A program made the translations under genes and the position numbers. From NCBI RefSeq assembly GCF_002994745.2, contig NC_037092.1:23523001-23587000 (forward strand): a stretch of 64,000 bases of DNA, read 5' to 3'. The notes under the pieces were generated by a model. It worked only from the letters and a program-made list of their open reading frames with translations. It made no database searches and had not been told where the DNA came from. The stretch's first letter is position 1; every line of letters begins with the position of its first letter. Below, piece after piece: positions 46,421 through 57,055 of this stretch. This DNA comes from Rosa chinensis (Eukaryota > Streptophyta > Magnoliopsida > Rosales > Rosaceae).

Positions 46421-49400
46421 GCTACTAATCATATGACTCACAATCCTCAAGTGCTTAAAAATGTGATCCCTTATCCTACAACTGATGGAGTGCAGATTGG
46501 TAATGGTAACCAACTTGCCATTACTCATATTGGCAATGCCATGTTGGGGATACTTAAACTAGACAATATCTTGCTTATTCCTGATCTTGCTGCATATTTG
46601 CTTTCCATTTATCAACTGTGCAAACAAACTAACTGCAGTGTGTGGTTTGATGAATTTATGTGTGTGATTCAGGACAAGGTACAGGGTAAAATTTTGTACC
46701 AGGGGCTGAGTAAGCAAGGCCTATACCCCATACCATTTGATCTACCCTTATTCAATAAAGCTTCTGCAACAACAAGTAGAAATAATAAAGATTCTGTGCA
46801 AGCATCTACAACTCCTCAACAATCTGCATTTCTTGGACAACAAGTGAAGCATAGTCTTTGGCATCAAAGACTTGGTCATCCTGCAAATGAAATTGTCAAA
46901 CTCATGTTGCAGAAATGCAAGATAGAACAACCTGTAGATTGTGTGAAGACAGTGTGTGAGCCATGTCTGCTAGGAAAATTTCATAAGCTACCCTTTTCTG
47001 CCTCTCAAACTAGGTGTGCTTCACCCTTTGAACTTGTACACTCTGATGTTTGGGGTCCTTCCCCACATCTCTCCATAGATGGTTATAGATACTTTGTCCT
47101 ATTCATTGATGATTGTACAAGGTTTACTTGGGTGTTCCCAATGAAAAATATGAAGTTCTTAGTTACTTCAAATCAGTGTGTGCTATTATCTCTACTCAAT
47201 TCTCTTCTTCTGTCAAAATTCTTAGAAGTGATGGAGGTGGTGAATACATTAACAACATGTTTAGAGATTTTCTCAGCTCCAAGGGAATCATTCATCAATG
47301 TTCATGTCCCTACACTCCTGAACAAAATGGGGTTTCAGAAAGGAAAAATAGACATATTCGAGAGACTGCTGTGACTTTACTGCAGAATGCTTCACTTCCT
47401 AATCAATTTTGGTTTCATGCTTGTGCTACTGCTACTTACTTGATCAACAGGATGCCTACTACTGTACTCTCTATGAAATCACCCTTTGAGATGCTATATC
47501 ATGTTGTACCTAATGTTGGCATGCTTAGAATTTTTGGGTGCACTTGTTATCCACTCTTGACCTTTCCAATCAGAACAAACAAACTGCAACCTAAAACTAT
47601 CAGATGTGTGTTCCTTGGATTTGCTGCAGGCTATAAAGGCTACATTTGCTACAGTCCAACCAGTAAGAGGTACATTATTTCCAGGCATGTATTCTTTGAA
47701 GAAACAACTTTCCCTTATGCAGTCTGCAAGGTCATGTTTCCTCCAACTACATCAGTTACATCCAAAAAGGATTCATCTTTGCTCACTCAGACCTCCTCCC
47801 AGGTTACACCTTCCTTCACCCTTACTCAGTCTCACACTCAACCATCATTGAATGGACCTGCATTTGATAGTGCACCTATACAGTCTGTCTCTACATCAAC
47901 ACTTCAGTCATCCGATCAGGGTTCTCCTACTTCATCTAATAATGCTGTATCTACTGCTCATGGTATCACATCTTCAAATATTGAATCATTTGATAAAACA
48001 CATGAGTATACAGAACATGAAGCTGTGATAAATGAATGCAATTTTATGGATAATGATCCTCATATAGTTGTTCCTGTCTCAACTTCTGCCACATCACAAA
48101 ATCTTTTTGATTCTCAAGTTGATACAACTGTTCAGTTTACTGAAACTGATGGCATGCTATCCATCTCTGCTCAACCTGGAAATGGCTCTATCTCTGTTGT
48201 TCTTCAAAGTGACAATACTCATACTCCTTCCAGTCAGGTATCAGAAGCTAATGTTCTTCATCCAGTTGAAGGTGTTGTTGCATCTCACCAAAATGATCAT
48301 CACATGTTAACTAGAGCCAAACGAGGAATTCAGAAAAAGAAGTGTTTTGTTTCATTGCTCTCACATCTCAGTCTTGATCCTAAGGCCACTGAGCCACCCA
48401 ACTACAAAGCTGCCCTTCAAATACCTGAATGGAAGGCTGCAATGGATGAGGAGTACAATGCCTTGATGCAACAGCAAACCTGGACTCTTGTACCATTACC
48501 AGCTCACAAAAACCTTGTCTCCTGTAAATGGCTCTTTAAGGTCAAGCGCCATGCTGATGGTACCATTGCACGACATAAAGCAAGATTAGTGGCTCGTGGT
48601 TTTAGTCAAGAATATGGTGTTGACTTTGATGAAACCTTCTCCCCAGTAGTAAGACATACCACTGTGCGCTTGATTTTGTGTCTTGCTGCCTACCACAATT
48701 GGTCTCTTCATCAAATGGATGTTAAAAATGCCTTTCTACATGATCTGTTGAATGAAGAAGTATATATGACACAGCCAGGAGGTTTTGTTAGCTCTGTCAC
48801 ACCTCACTTTGTCTGCAAACTTAACAAGTCTCTCTACGGATTAAAACAGGCCCCCAGAGCATGGAATGAACGATTCACTAGTTTTCTACCCAATATTGGC
48901 TTTGCCTCATCATATGCAGATCCAAGCTTGTTCATTAAACAATGTCAAGATAATACTGTGTTCTTGCTACTGTATGTGGATGATATAATCATCACAGGAT
49001 CCTGTGCATCACTTATTAACTCTGTGAAGGCAGCTCTTCACAATGAGTTTGATATGAAGGATTTAGGCAAACTACACTTCTTCTTAGGACTTGAAATTCA
49101 GTACCTGCCTGATGGTCTCTTTGTTTCCCAGCTCAAATATGCCAAGGATCTCATTCATAAATCTGGCCTAGATGATTGTCATATTCATACTACCCCATGC
49201 AAGTCTGGCCTCAAGCTTCTCCGAGACACTGGTGTTCCTTTACAGTCTCATGATGTTACTCAATTTAGAAGTATGGTTGGATGTCTTCAGTACCTGACGT
49301 TTACTCGACCTGACATCTCCTATGCTGTCAATTCAGTGTGCCAATTCTTGCACAACCCTACAGATATACATCTGTATGCAGCTAGAAGGATATTAAAGTA

Positions 49401-49640
49401 TGTCAAAGGTACACTTCATCAGGGCATCTATTACAGAAAGTATGCTCATCCTGCACCCAGCAATCACTCTCTTTCTGCCCTTACTCTTCAGGCCTACTGT
49501 GATGCTGATTGGGCAGGTGATCCTAATGATAGAAAGTCTACTACTGGCTTTGTTCTCTTGTTACATGGATCTCCTATCTCCTGGTGTAGCAAGAAACAAA
49601 CAGCTGTTTCTCGCTCTTCCACTAAGGCTGAATATAGGAG
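46421..49640 (+). pseudogene. Copia Pol: protease, integrase, reverse transcriptase, start of RNase H
   Basis: After the TGA the protease continues (ATNHMTHNP). Pre-integrase (WHQRLGHPANEI, C-x2-C finger) and integrase (ELVHSDVWGP, LFIDDCTRFTWVFP) follow. A frameshift lies near 47130-47150, and the frame then resumes (RSDGGGEYINN, CPYTPEQNGVSERKNRHI). RT is complete in sequence (WKAAMDEEYNAL, ARLVARGFSQ, QMDVKNAFLHD, LLLYVDDIIITGS with the YVDD site). RNase H begins (AYCDADWAGD, STTGFVLLLHGSPISWCSKKQ) and is cut at KAEYRS by the insertion at 49641. RT would be functional if the other lesions were absent. Confidence 0.9.
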
Positions 49641-51226
49641 TGATGCAGGAGCATATGTGGCAATATCAAATGATGCGTTTGATATTTAATTATGGATATG
49701 TAATCGTCAATAATTATTGTCTAGAAAATTTTAGGGCATCTTTTTTGCATCTAATTTGGGATTTACTTTTAATTCTCTTTACAAATTAGTTTAAATCTAC
49801 TTATTATCCAAGAATTGTGAACCCTATAAATATGGGTATTGTAATCGTTGTAAGACAGTTTATAGTTTATGAATAATATCAGTTTATTTGCGGCATGGAT
49901 TTGCCATACTCTACGAGTTTGCTACTCCTTATTTCTGGTGTCTGTTGAGTGATTATTGGAGGTCTGTGTTCGATACCATTTCCCCATCAATTGGTATCAG
50001 AGCTTTGGCAAGAGCTTGGTGGATTCCATGTCTCAGGTCGGGCGAAGAAGGGGACGTTTTCGAATGGAGGATCGTAACATCAACAACGACATGGCTGAAA
50101 TCAAAAGGATGCTTCAGCAACTTGCGGTACGTACTGATCGCATCGAAGCTCAACGACGACGTTGTAAGAGTTCCGACGGGGAGAGAGACGTTACCACCTA
50201 TCATCAACGTGTTGATCGCATCGAAACTTTCTACCAAGATGGTGACGGTTCCGACGGGGAGATATGCGTTGGCCCAATTCATAATTGTGCTCCGCTATGT
50301 GAGTCAAATGAAGAGGGACATAGTACTTTCAACTATTTCGGTTGTAAGTCCACTATTTTTAATTTTCCATTTGTTGAGGAAGTATTTTTAGAAAAAGAAA
50401 AAAATAATTTCATGAGTTTTGATATACCACCGAAGTATGATTGTTATGAAGATTCTGAAGTTTGTGATGGTGGTGTGGAGGACCAAAGGAAAAATGAATT
50501 TGTTCCTAGAAATTGTGATGATCAAGACGACAATAAAGCCGCAATCAAGTCAATATTGTGGAAAGATATTGAGCATAAATTTGTTGATTTTGTTGGAATT
50601 AATGCATTCATTATGCATATTCCCAAAGAATTATTGAATCTTGTCACTCAGATAAAAGATGGTGAGAAAAATTTTGGGATTGCGAAGTTAATGTCGGAGA
50701 GAAAATTTATAGGGTCAAGGTTAATAATTTATTCCAAATATCTATTTGTTTGGAAAGGAAGGATTCAATTACAAGTTAAAGGTTCAACAAAAGATATGAA
50801 GCAATGGAAGACTTTGTCAGGATTTCTTCAATCAATGACTCGAATTCGAGGGCGAATTCTTTCCAACCAGGGGAGTCTGATGCAGGAGCATATGTGGCCA
50901 TATCAAATGATGCGTTTGATATTTAATTATGGATATGTAATCGTCAATAATTATTGTCTAGAAAATTTTAGGGCATCTTTTTTGCATCTAATTTGGGATT
51001 TACTTTTAATTCTCTTTACAATTTAGTTTAAATCTACTTATTATCCAAGAATTGTGAACCCTATAAATATGGGTATTGTAATCGTTGTAAGACAGTTTAT
51101 AGTTTATGAATAATATCAGTTTATTTGCGGCATGGATTTGCCATACTCTACGAGTTTGCTACTCCTTATTTCTGATGTCTCTTGAGTGATTATTGGAGGT
51201 CTGTGTTCGATACCATTTCCCCATCA
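49641..51226 (+). mobile_element. Element A: small LTR element with one Gag-like frame
   Basis: The LTRs start TGATGCAGGAGCATATG and end CCCCATCA; four mismatches were seen in 349 bp. The primer-binding site TGGTATCAGAGC is at 49992-50003. A purine-rich GGGGAGTC precedes the 3' LTR. The internal length is about 890 bp, too short for Pol. It resembles TR-GAG or LARD-type dependants of a larger gypsy or copia family. Confidence 0.88.
50028..51026 (+). CDS. Gag-like ORF of element A
   Basis: The ATG lies 25 bp after the primer-binding site (MSQVGRRRGRFRMEDR). A short coiled coil follows (MAEIKRMLQQLAVRTDRIEA). The middle is acidic, and a conserved C-terminal block reads FVDFVGINAFIMHIPKEL and YSKYLFVWKGRIQLQVK. 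The frame runs through the 3' LTR to a stop at 51026. The C-terminal block is shared with element B. No zinc knuckle, protease or RT is seen. I do not recognise a precise domain; a structural or packaging role is inference. Confidence 0.6.
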   Translation: MSQVGRRRGRFRMEDRNINNDMAEIKRMLQQLAVRTDRIEAQRRRCKSSDGERDVTTYHQRVDRIETFYQDGDGSDGEICVGPIHNCAPLCESNEEGHSTFNYFGCKSTIFNFPFVEEVFLEKEKNNFMSFDIPPKYDCYEDSEVCDGGVEDQRKNEFVPRNCDDQDDNKAAIKSILWKDIEHKFVDFVGINAFIMHIPKELLNLVTQIKDGEKNFGIAKLMSERKFIGSRLIIYSKYLFVWKGRIQLQVKGSTKDMKQWKTLSGFLQSMTRIRGRILSNQGSLMQEHMWPYQMMRLIFNYGYVIVNNYCLENFRASFLHLIWDLLLILFTI

Positions 51227-51230
51227 ATTC

Positions 51231-53122
51231 TGATGCAGGAGCATATAGGGAACAACTGAGTGACTTTAATATCAGCCAAAATCAAGGCAACAATAAACGT
51301 GGCAGCAAATTAGTATTGATTTCTTTCTAATATATTTATTTGTAATTGCATAGATTTAGCGGTATTTTTATTATTAATTGGATAGATGTGATATTCATTT
51401 TGTAACTTTCTATTTATTACTTTTCCTTATTTTGATTTGACTCTTATACTATTTAAGCAAGAGTTTGTCATCTTTGTAGGGGAGTTTTTTCTGACATTAT
51501 AATGAAAATATAGCCGCTTTTCAGCTGTCTATAATGAGTTGTGTTCTTCTTATTTCTAGTGACGTGTGCTATTAGTTTTAGGCCTATGTTTTAGGACCCG
51601 TCCCCCATCAATTTGGTATCAGAGCTCTGGTGAGAGCGTGGTGGATTCCATGACTCGAAGCAAGCTTGATCGGGAAGGTTCTCGAATGGAGGGTCGTTAT
51701 AGCAACGACATGGAGGAAATCAAGATGATGATTCAGCAACTTGCAGAACGTATCAATCGCATCGAAACTCGACGCCTAGGAGGTAAGAGTTATGACGGGG
51801 AGAGAGACGTTTATCAGCGTGTCACTTGCATCGAAACCTCTTGCCAAGACAGTGTGGGTTTTGACGGGGAGGGAGACATTGGCCCTTTTCATCACAGTGC
51901 TCTATTGTGTGAGTCGGACGAAAAGGTGGAACCGGTTAGTTTCGACTATGAAGGTTCAAATACTATCTTTAATTTTTCAGTTGATAAAAGTTTGGAAAAA
52001 GAAAATAAAGATGGAGTTGTGGATTTTAGTTTGCCACCAATTTATAATTGTTTTTGTGAGGCGTGCAGTGGCAATTGTGATGATCAGATTTGTGATGGAA
52101 ATTGTTTGGAGGTTGAAGGTAATATTGATGAACATGGTAGCAATACTATTGATAAAGGGTCTGAGCTAGCAGTATAAAATATTACTATGCACATGCAAGG
52201 AATTGATCCAATTATACAAGTCGATGAAGCTACTGTACCAACAATTGAAGTGGAAGACCTATACCCATATATAGGTATTGACAAAATTGATGTGGGTGAG
52301 AGGATTGATGATATGAACTCAAACCATATTGGTGATGTCAACGTGGGTTTCAGTCTTGGACTTCCAAGAACTAGGCATGAGCCGGATTCAATCTTGGATG
52401 AGAGTACTACAAGTGTGAGTTTTGGAGGCATTACCTACAAAATAAATGTTCACAGATCCGTCGATTTTGTTGGGTTTAATGTTTTCAACTTCCACATTCC
52501 CAAGATATTAGTTGATATTGTCAATCAGATAAAAAATGGTGGTAAAAGTTTTGAGTTGGCAAAAACCAAATCTCTCAAGTCAAGATTAGGAAGGTATTCT
52601 AAATATTTATTTATTTGGAATGGACGATTCCAATTACAGGCTAAACGATTGACCATGATTTGGATGCAATGGATGATTTTGCTAGGTTCTCTCTAATTTG
52701 TGGCTTGAATTCGATGACGAATTGTTTCCAACCAAGGGAGTCTGATGCAGGAGCATATAGGGAACAACTGAGTGACTTTAATATCAGCCAAAATCAAGGC
52801 AACAATAAACGTGGCAGCAAATTAGTATTGATTTCTTTCTAATATATTTATTTGTAATTGCATAGATTTAGCGGTATTTTTATTATTAATTGGATAGATG
52901 TGATATTCATTTTGTAACTTTCTATTTATTACTTTTCCTTATTTTGATTTGACTCTTATACTATTTAAGCAAGAGTTTGTCATCTTTGTAGGGGAGTTTT
53001 TTCTGACATTATAATGAAAATATAGCCGCTTTTCAGCTGTCTATAATGAGTTGTGTTCTTCTTATTTCTGGTGACGTGTGCTATTAGTTTTAGGCCTATG
53101 TTTTAGGACCCGTCCCCCATCA
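51231..53122 (+). mobile_element. Element B: small LTR element, sister family of A
   Basis: The LTRs start TGATGCAGGAGCATATAG and end CCCCCATCA. The first 16 and last ~8 bases resemble those of element A, but the rest differs. The primer-binding site TGGTATCAGAGC is at 51614-51625. One LTR difference was seen (CTAGTGACG against CTGGTGACG). The internal region is about 1130 bp. Confidence 0.88.
51650..52696 (+). pseudogene. Gag-like ORF of element B with one in-frame stop
   Basis: It begins MTRSKLDREGSRMEGR, followed by MEEIKMMIQQLAERINRIE, the same layout as element A. An in-frame TAA (52175-52177) interrupts it, and the same frame continues to 52696. The C-terminal part has VDFVGFNVFNFHIPKILVD and YSKYLFIWNGRFQLQAK, matching A. 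It is a structural-type protein of unknown function. The stop makes this copy defective unless read through. Confidence 0.6.
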
Positions 53123-53123
53123 A

Positions 53124-53461
53124 GGAGCATGGCTGATACTACATCAGAGATTATGTGGTTACTGCTTTTGCTTCATGATCTACATGTTTCCCTTGCTGCA
53201 GTTCCAATCCTACACTGTGATAATATATCTGCTCTTGCCCTTGCCACTAATCCTGTGTATCACTCCAAGTTAAAACACATTGAGGTAGACGTGCATTTCA
53301 CCAGAAATCAGGTCAAGGCTGGATCTCTCAAGCTTCAATTTGTTACATCCAAGGACCAACTTGCAGATTTGTTCACCAAGGGCCTTTGCTCACCACAGTA
53401 CACATATCTTTGTGACAGCCTGATGTTGCTTACCTCCCATCAAGCTGAGGAGGGATGTTAA
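53124..53461 (+). pseudogene. Rest of copia RNase H after the nested insertion
   Basis: The frame resumes with MADTTSEIMWLLLLLHDL, then LHCDNISALALATNPVYHSK, HIEVDVHFTRNQV, and ends QLADLFTKGL. It completes the RNase H that breaks off at 49640. The polypurine tract and 3' LTR follow. Confidence 0.9.
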
Positions 53462-53737
53462 CCATATAGCATGATTATCACAGCTCATTAGTCCTCTTTT
53501 GTGTGTTTTCTGTTAATTAGGGTGAATTAGGATTAGTCACGTGTTCTCTACTAATTAAGTTTTCTGTTAGTAATTAGCTCAGGATGTGTTATGAGCTGAC
53601 ACGTGTACTCTATCCCTCTTATCCTCCAGCTACTATATAAACCCTGTAACAATCTCAACAACTCAATTTCTGCATAAAACAGTTAGAGAGCTTTCTCTCT
53701 TTTCTCTCTATTTTGCTTCATCTTCAAGCTTGCTTTT
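53456..53737 (+). repeat. 3' LTR of the copia element
   Basis: It starts TGTTAACC at 53456 after GAGGAGGGA and matches the 5' LTR over 282 bases. The terminal CA is missing, which suggests a small deletion at the junction. Confidence 0.9.
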
Positions 53738-54044
53738 TGGTTCTACAGAAAATGCTTTAGGAAAACCAGCTTGAGTTATTTGGACAATAGGACTATGAAC
53801 GAAAAACAAACGAGGGTTCATAGAATCGATCGAGTGGGACTGCATTGCTCTGCGTCTGCGATGGCTAATTTATGAGATTGAAACAATATATGATCAGGAA
53901 GGAAGGACAGGCTATAAGATCTAAGAGTTATTTTTTTTATTTTGTGTTTTTTCCCACATTGAATGGTCGACAAGGTCATTCGACATTTGGCTATACTTTG
54001 GTCCATCTCAAATGCCATTTAAATAATTCGTGAAATAATTTATT

Positions 54045-55220
54045 ATTTGAAAAAATAACAACTTTGGTCACTCAACTTTTCTTTGTTTGACACTTTAATC
54101 GTTTAACTTTGAAAAATATCAATTTAGTCACTCAAGTTCGACACCAGCTATCACTTTGGTATTACCGTTAACTCCACTGTTAAAATTTTGTAAATATTAT
54201 ATATTTTGAAGATATTTTCGTCATATCATAGAAATATTTTTATAAACATAAATAAATATTAAAAGAATTATTATTAACCTACATCTCTTAGAAACCAAGG
54301 AAAAAAAAAAAAAGACACTACATCTCCCAAACCTTGCATTAGTGCATTACTGATCGCAGATGTAATTATAACCCATAATTGTGTTCACAAAATTGCACAC
54401 CAGAGGAGTTCATAAAACATATAAGGAGAGCTTTATCAAAATATCATATCTTTGTAGCTAGAAAATTAAAAACATCTATCTCTGTAGAAGTGAACAACAA
54501 AACCCAGAAAAATAAAGAATGACAATTACCATTTCCATGAGTAGAGAAGCTTCCAAACTCAATTTAGCAAAACATTATGAAGAATTACACAACTAAATCC
54601 TCCTAACCCAAAAAGATTCAATCTTTAATCTCCCTGCACAAAATGACTCAATCCCTAATCAACCCAGAAGAGGAAAATAAACTCGTCTTATAAATAGCAG
54701 TAGGTTCTAGATGAAGAGATGCTCCTTATCTTTGCACAGAGAAGTCAAGGCGTTGATGGCCTTGATAGCTCTTTCTTAATCTTGCAGACTTGGTCCTAGT
54801 CTGCGATGAAGTTGAGAAGGTCTAGTCTAACTGTCTAAGTTTGGTTAATGATTTAATTATGAGTCTCTCTATGAGAGAATAATGGTCTTTTACAAGGTTT
54901 GAGCTTCCAACTTGTAATGGATTAATAAACTATTGTGTTTGGTCGTGGAGGTCAACTGAAAACCTTCATTTATGCGATTGCAATTTGCAAGAAAATAAAT
55001 TCAAGAAGGCTTAAATTAATTTTAATTTTTTTCAGATTTATCTTTTAATGATTTGACCAAAACGTCCTCAATTTTAATGGTTTGTGAAGAACATTTAACG
55101 GCAATCACTAAAATGTTAAATGGTGTTAAAGTTGAGTGATCAAAGTGATATTTTTTAAAAGTCAATGACCAAAGTGTCAAACAGATCAAAATTGAATGAC
55201 AAAAATGATATTATTTTTCT
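54045..55220. mobile_element. Fold-back transposable element, ~1.2 kb
   Basis: Ends of about 95 bp are inverted. On the left TTGGTCACTCAACTTTT and TTTGACACTTTAATC align with the reverse complement of the right end (GACCAAAGTGTCAAACAG...). No transposase is seen. The interior is AT-rich, with an unrecognised segment at 54640-54950. Confidence 0.7.
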
Positions 55221-55314
55221 TATTATTTTTTAATGAAAAAATGATATTTATTACAACCAACAACTATAATGGTTATTCTCTCAAAAAACAACAAATTAGA
55301 CCTCACTGATTAAG

Positions 55315-56230
55315 AAAAAGGAAAATGCTTTGGATCCTAAAATTCCATACAAAAAAACCATCCCAAATGACATGGCATTGACCACATCAGCCCTAATGAA
55401 CCTCAAAATATTCAAGCTGTCATTTTATATATATATATATATATATTTAGAATATGTATTTAAATTAGTTTATTTATCTCTAAGATATTAAAAAACGGAA
55501 GAAGAAAATGCGGTGAAGAAAATAAATCCAACAAGCGCGCAAACTCATGTCTTGATAAACCCTAAAAAATGCAAAACTCATCCTCCATATATCGCCGCCA
55601 TCTATCCACAACCAGTAAACTTTGTTCTATTGTAAAAAAAAAAAAAGAAGAAGAAGAAGAAGAATAAGTAAATTTGTTGTTCTCTCTTTTAATTTCTTGA
55701 ACCAATCCAGTGGATTCAAATTTCAAAACAAGTTGGTTAAATTAACTTCTGTATTGATTTGTACCTTTCATAATCTTTTATTAAGAGCTAACTCACAGTT
55801 TTTCATCATAATCCCTTGTGATTATGATTTACAAAGCCAATTTATGCCTTGTGGTTGCTATATTCATAATCATCTTCTTTATTTTAGATTTTCATACGCA
55901 AGACCTTTTAATTATTCAAATCCTAAATGATTTTTCGTCCCTTGAGTTTCAAATTTTGGTGCATCATGAGATGAGGATGATGATGACAGGTGGTATATGA
56001 GAATATCCCTGGTATTTGAAGATCAATTTTTGGGATTGCAGGGAAACATTATTTTTCTTATTTAATATAATATTAAGTAATTGCATATATAATGGAAACT
56101 ATATAAATGAAAATTAATTGACATAATTACATGTTGGAAATAACTATGAATGAGGTGGCAATGCCACATCATTTGGGATTGAAATTTGGTATAATCTTTT
56201 GGTGTCTCTAGCACCATTCTAAGAAAAATA
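55315..56230. mobile_element. Fold-back MITE, first of a related pair
   Basis: The left end holds CCATCCCAAATGACATGGCA. The right end holds its inverse, TGCCACATCATTTGGGA. The interior is AT-rich and non-coding. The ends are shared with the next element. Confidence 0.65.
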
Positions 56231-56321
56231 ATGGCTTCTATATAAAAGACCCACTTTTTGCCATTTTCAATCTTGTAAATATTCCTCACTGACAAAGAGG
56301 AGTGACCAAGTGCAAAAAGAA

Positions 56322-57055
56322 GGAAAAATGCTTGGGATCCCAAATATTTTTACCAAAATTGAGTCTCAAATGATGTGGCAGTTGCCACGTAATCATTTTC
56401 ATCCTAATAGTTTCTAACACGTCCACTTTCTTTTTTTATTAATTACTTTTCATTTGAAAAAGAAAAAAAAAAACTCCGGTATTTTTATCTTCAATGTTCA
56501 AATTTAGGGTTCTAGCTACCCGAACATTGATTCATGAATCCAACCTTAAGAGCATGTTCATCTTTTCTCAATTTAATAAAATTTATATATGCTGCACAAA
56601 AATGGAACCTAGCTCAACTAGAGATGAGCAAGTTCTTTTACTAGATGCTTGATCTTTGAAGAGGTAGTTTTGCATCTCCTGCCCATCAATTTTCTACCTA
56701 AAGATGTTTCGAATTTTTTATTTCTTCAATTAGAGAATGAGCATATTGGGAAGATAAGATTTATGGAACCAATTAGAATGTCCTTTTCAATATTAATTGC
56801 TACAAGAGAATGGTCTTCGATTCAAGGGTTTGAAAAGAGAGAAAACAATGGCCTGCATATGAAAGAAACTTGCTGCGTTTATGATCTTCAGTTTTTTCCC
56901 TGAAAATAGATGAAAATAATAGGCACAAAGTGAAAATAATAAAGCAAGTTGGAAATTATCAAGTTAAGGTCATTATGTGGCAGTTAACACATCAATTGCC
57001 ACATCATTTAGGATCAAATTGTGATAAATATATTTGGGGCATGTAGCATCACTCA
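56322..57055. mobile_element. Fold-back MITE, second of the pair
   Basis: The left end (GGGATCCCAAATATTTTTACC, shortened, then CAAATGATGTGGCA) is inverted at the right (TGCCACATCATTTAG ... AAATATATTTGGGGCAT). It is similar to the preceding element and lies about 90 bp from it. Confidence 0.65.

Larger units (their letters stand above)
49641..53122 (+). mobile_element. Composite of two different non-autonomous LTR elements within one 5-bp target duplication
   Basis: Element A (LTRs 49641-49989 and 50878-51226) and element B (LTRs 51231-51610 and 52743-53122) lie head to tail, separated only by ATTC (51227-51230). AGGAG occurs immediately left of A (49636-49640) and immediately right of B (53123-53127) but not between them. 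Paired LTRs are equal in length (349/349 and 380/380) and nearly identical. Each internal part has a primer-binding site and one Gag-like frame, with no pol. The unit interrupts the copia RNase H at the KAEY motif. Confidence 0.93.
44393..53737 (+). mobile_element. Ty1/copia retrotransposon, nearly complete, carrying a nested insertion
   Basis: LTRs at 44393-44676 and 53456-~53737 are almost identical; I count three mismatches in 282 aligned bases, so insertion is recent. TGGTATCAGAAGC (44684) fits an initiator-Met tRNA primer-binding site. Gag, protease, integrase, RT and RNase H follow in copia order. The left flank is ATTGG. At the right the LTR end and flank read TTTTTGG, as if CAAT was lost at the junction. 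The coding region has a stop in the protease, a frameshift in integrase and a 3.5-kb insertion in RNase H, so it is no longer autonomous. Confidence 0.93.
38250..53870 (-). pseudogene. Truncated third LRR-malectin kinase copy, split by transposons
   Basis: Parts of exon 4 (about 38260-38300), exon 3 (38461-38386) and intron 2 align with copy 1 at about 17614-18740. Exon 3 is 76 nt instead of 72, which breaks the frame inside LPPAR-V and creates a stop. No exons 5-24 and no signal-peptide exon are seen. Intron 2 is interrupted by the CACTA element (38791-44310) and the copia element (44393-~53737). Homology to copy 1 resumes between them (44311-44392) and afterwards (about 53790-53870). It is a dead third member of the tandem cluster. 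Confidence 0.82.

Noticed and set aside
49956..50027. Earlier in-frame start for the element A ORF
   Set aside because: It lies in the LTR and primer-binding site; the ATG at 50028 matches the layout of element B.
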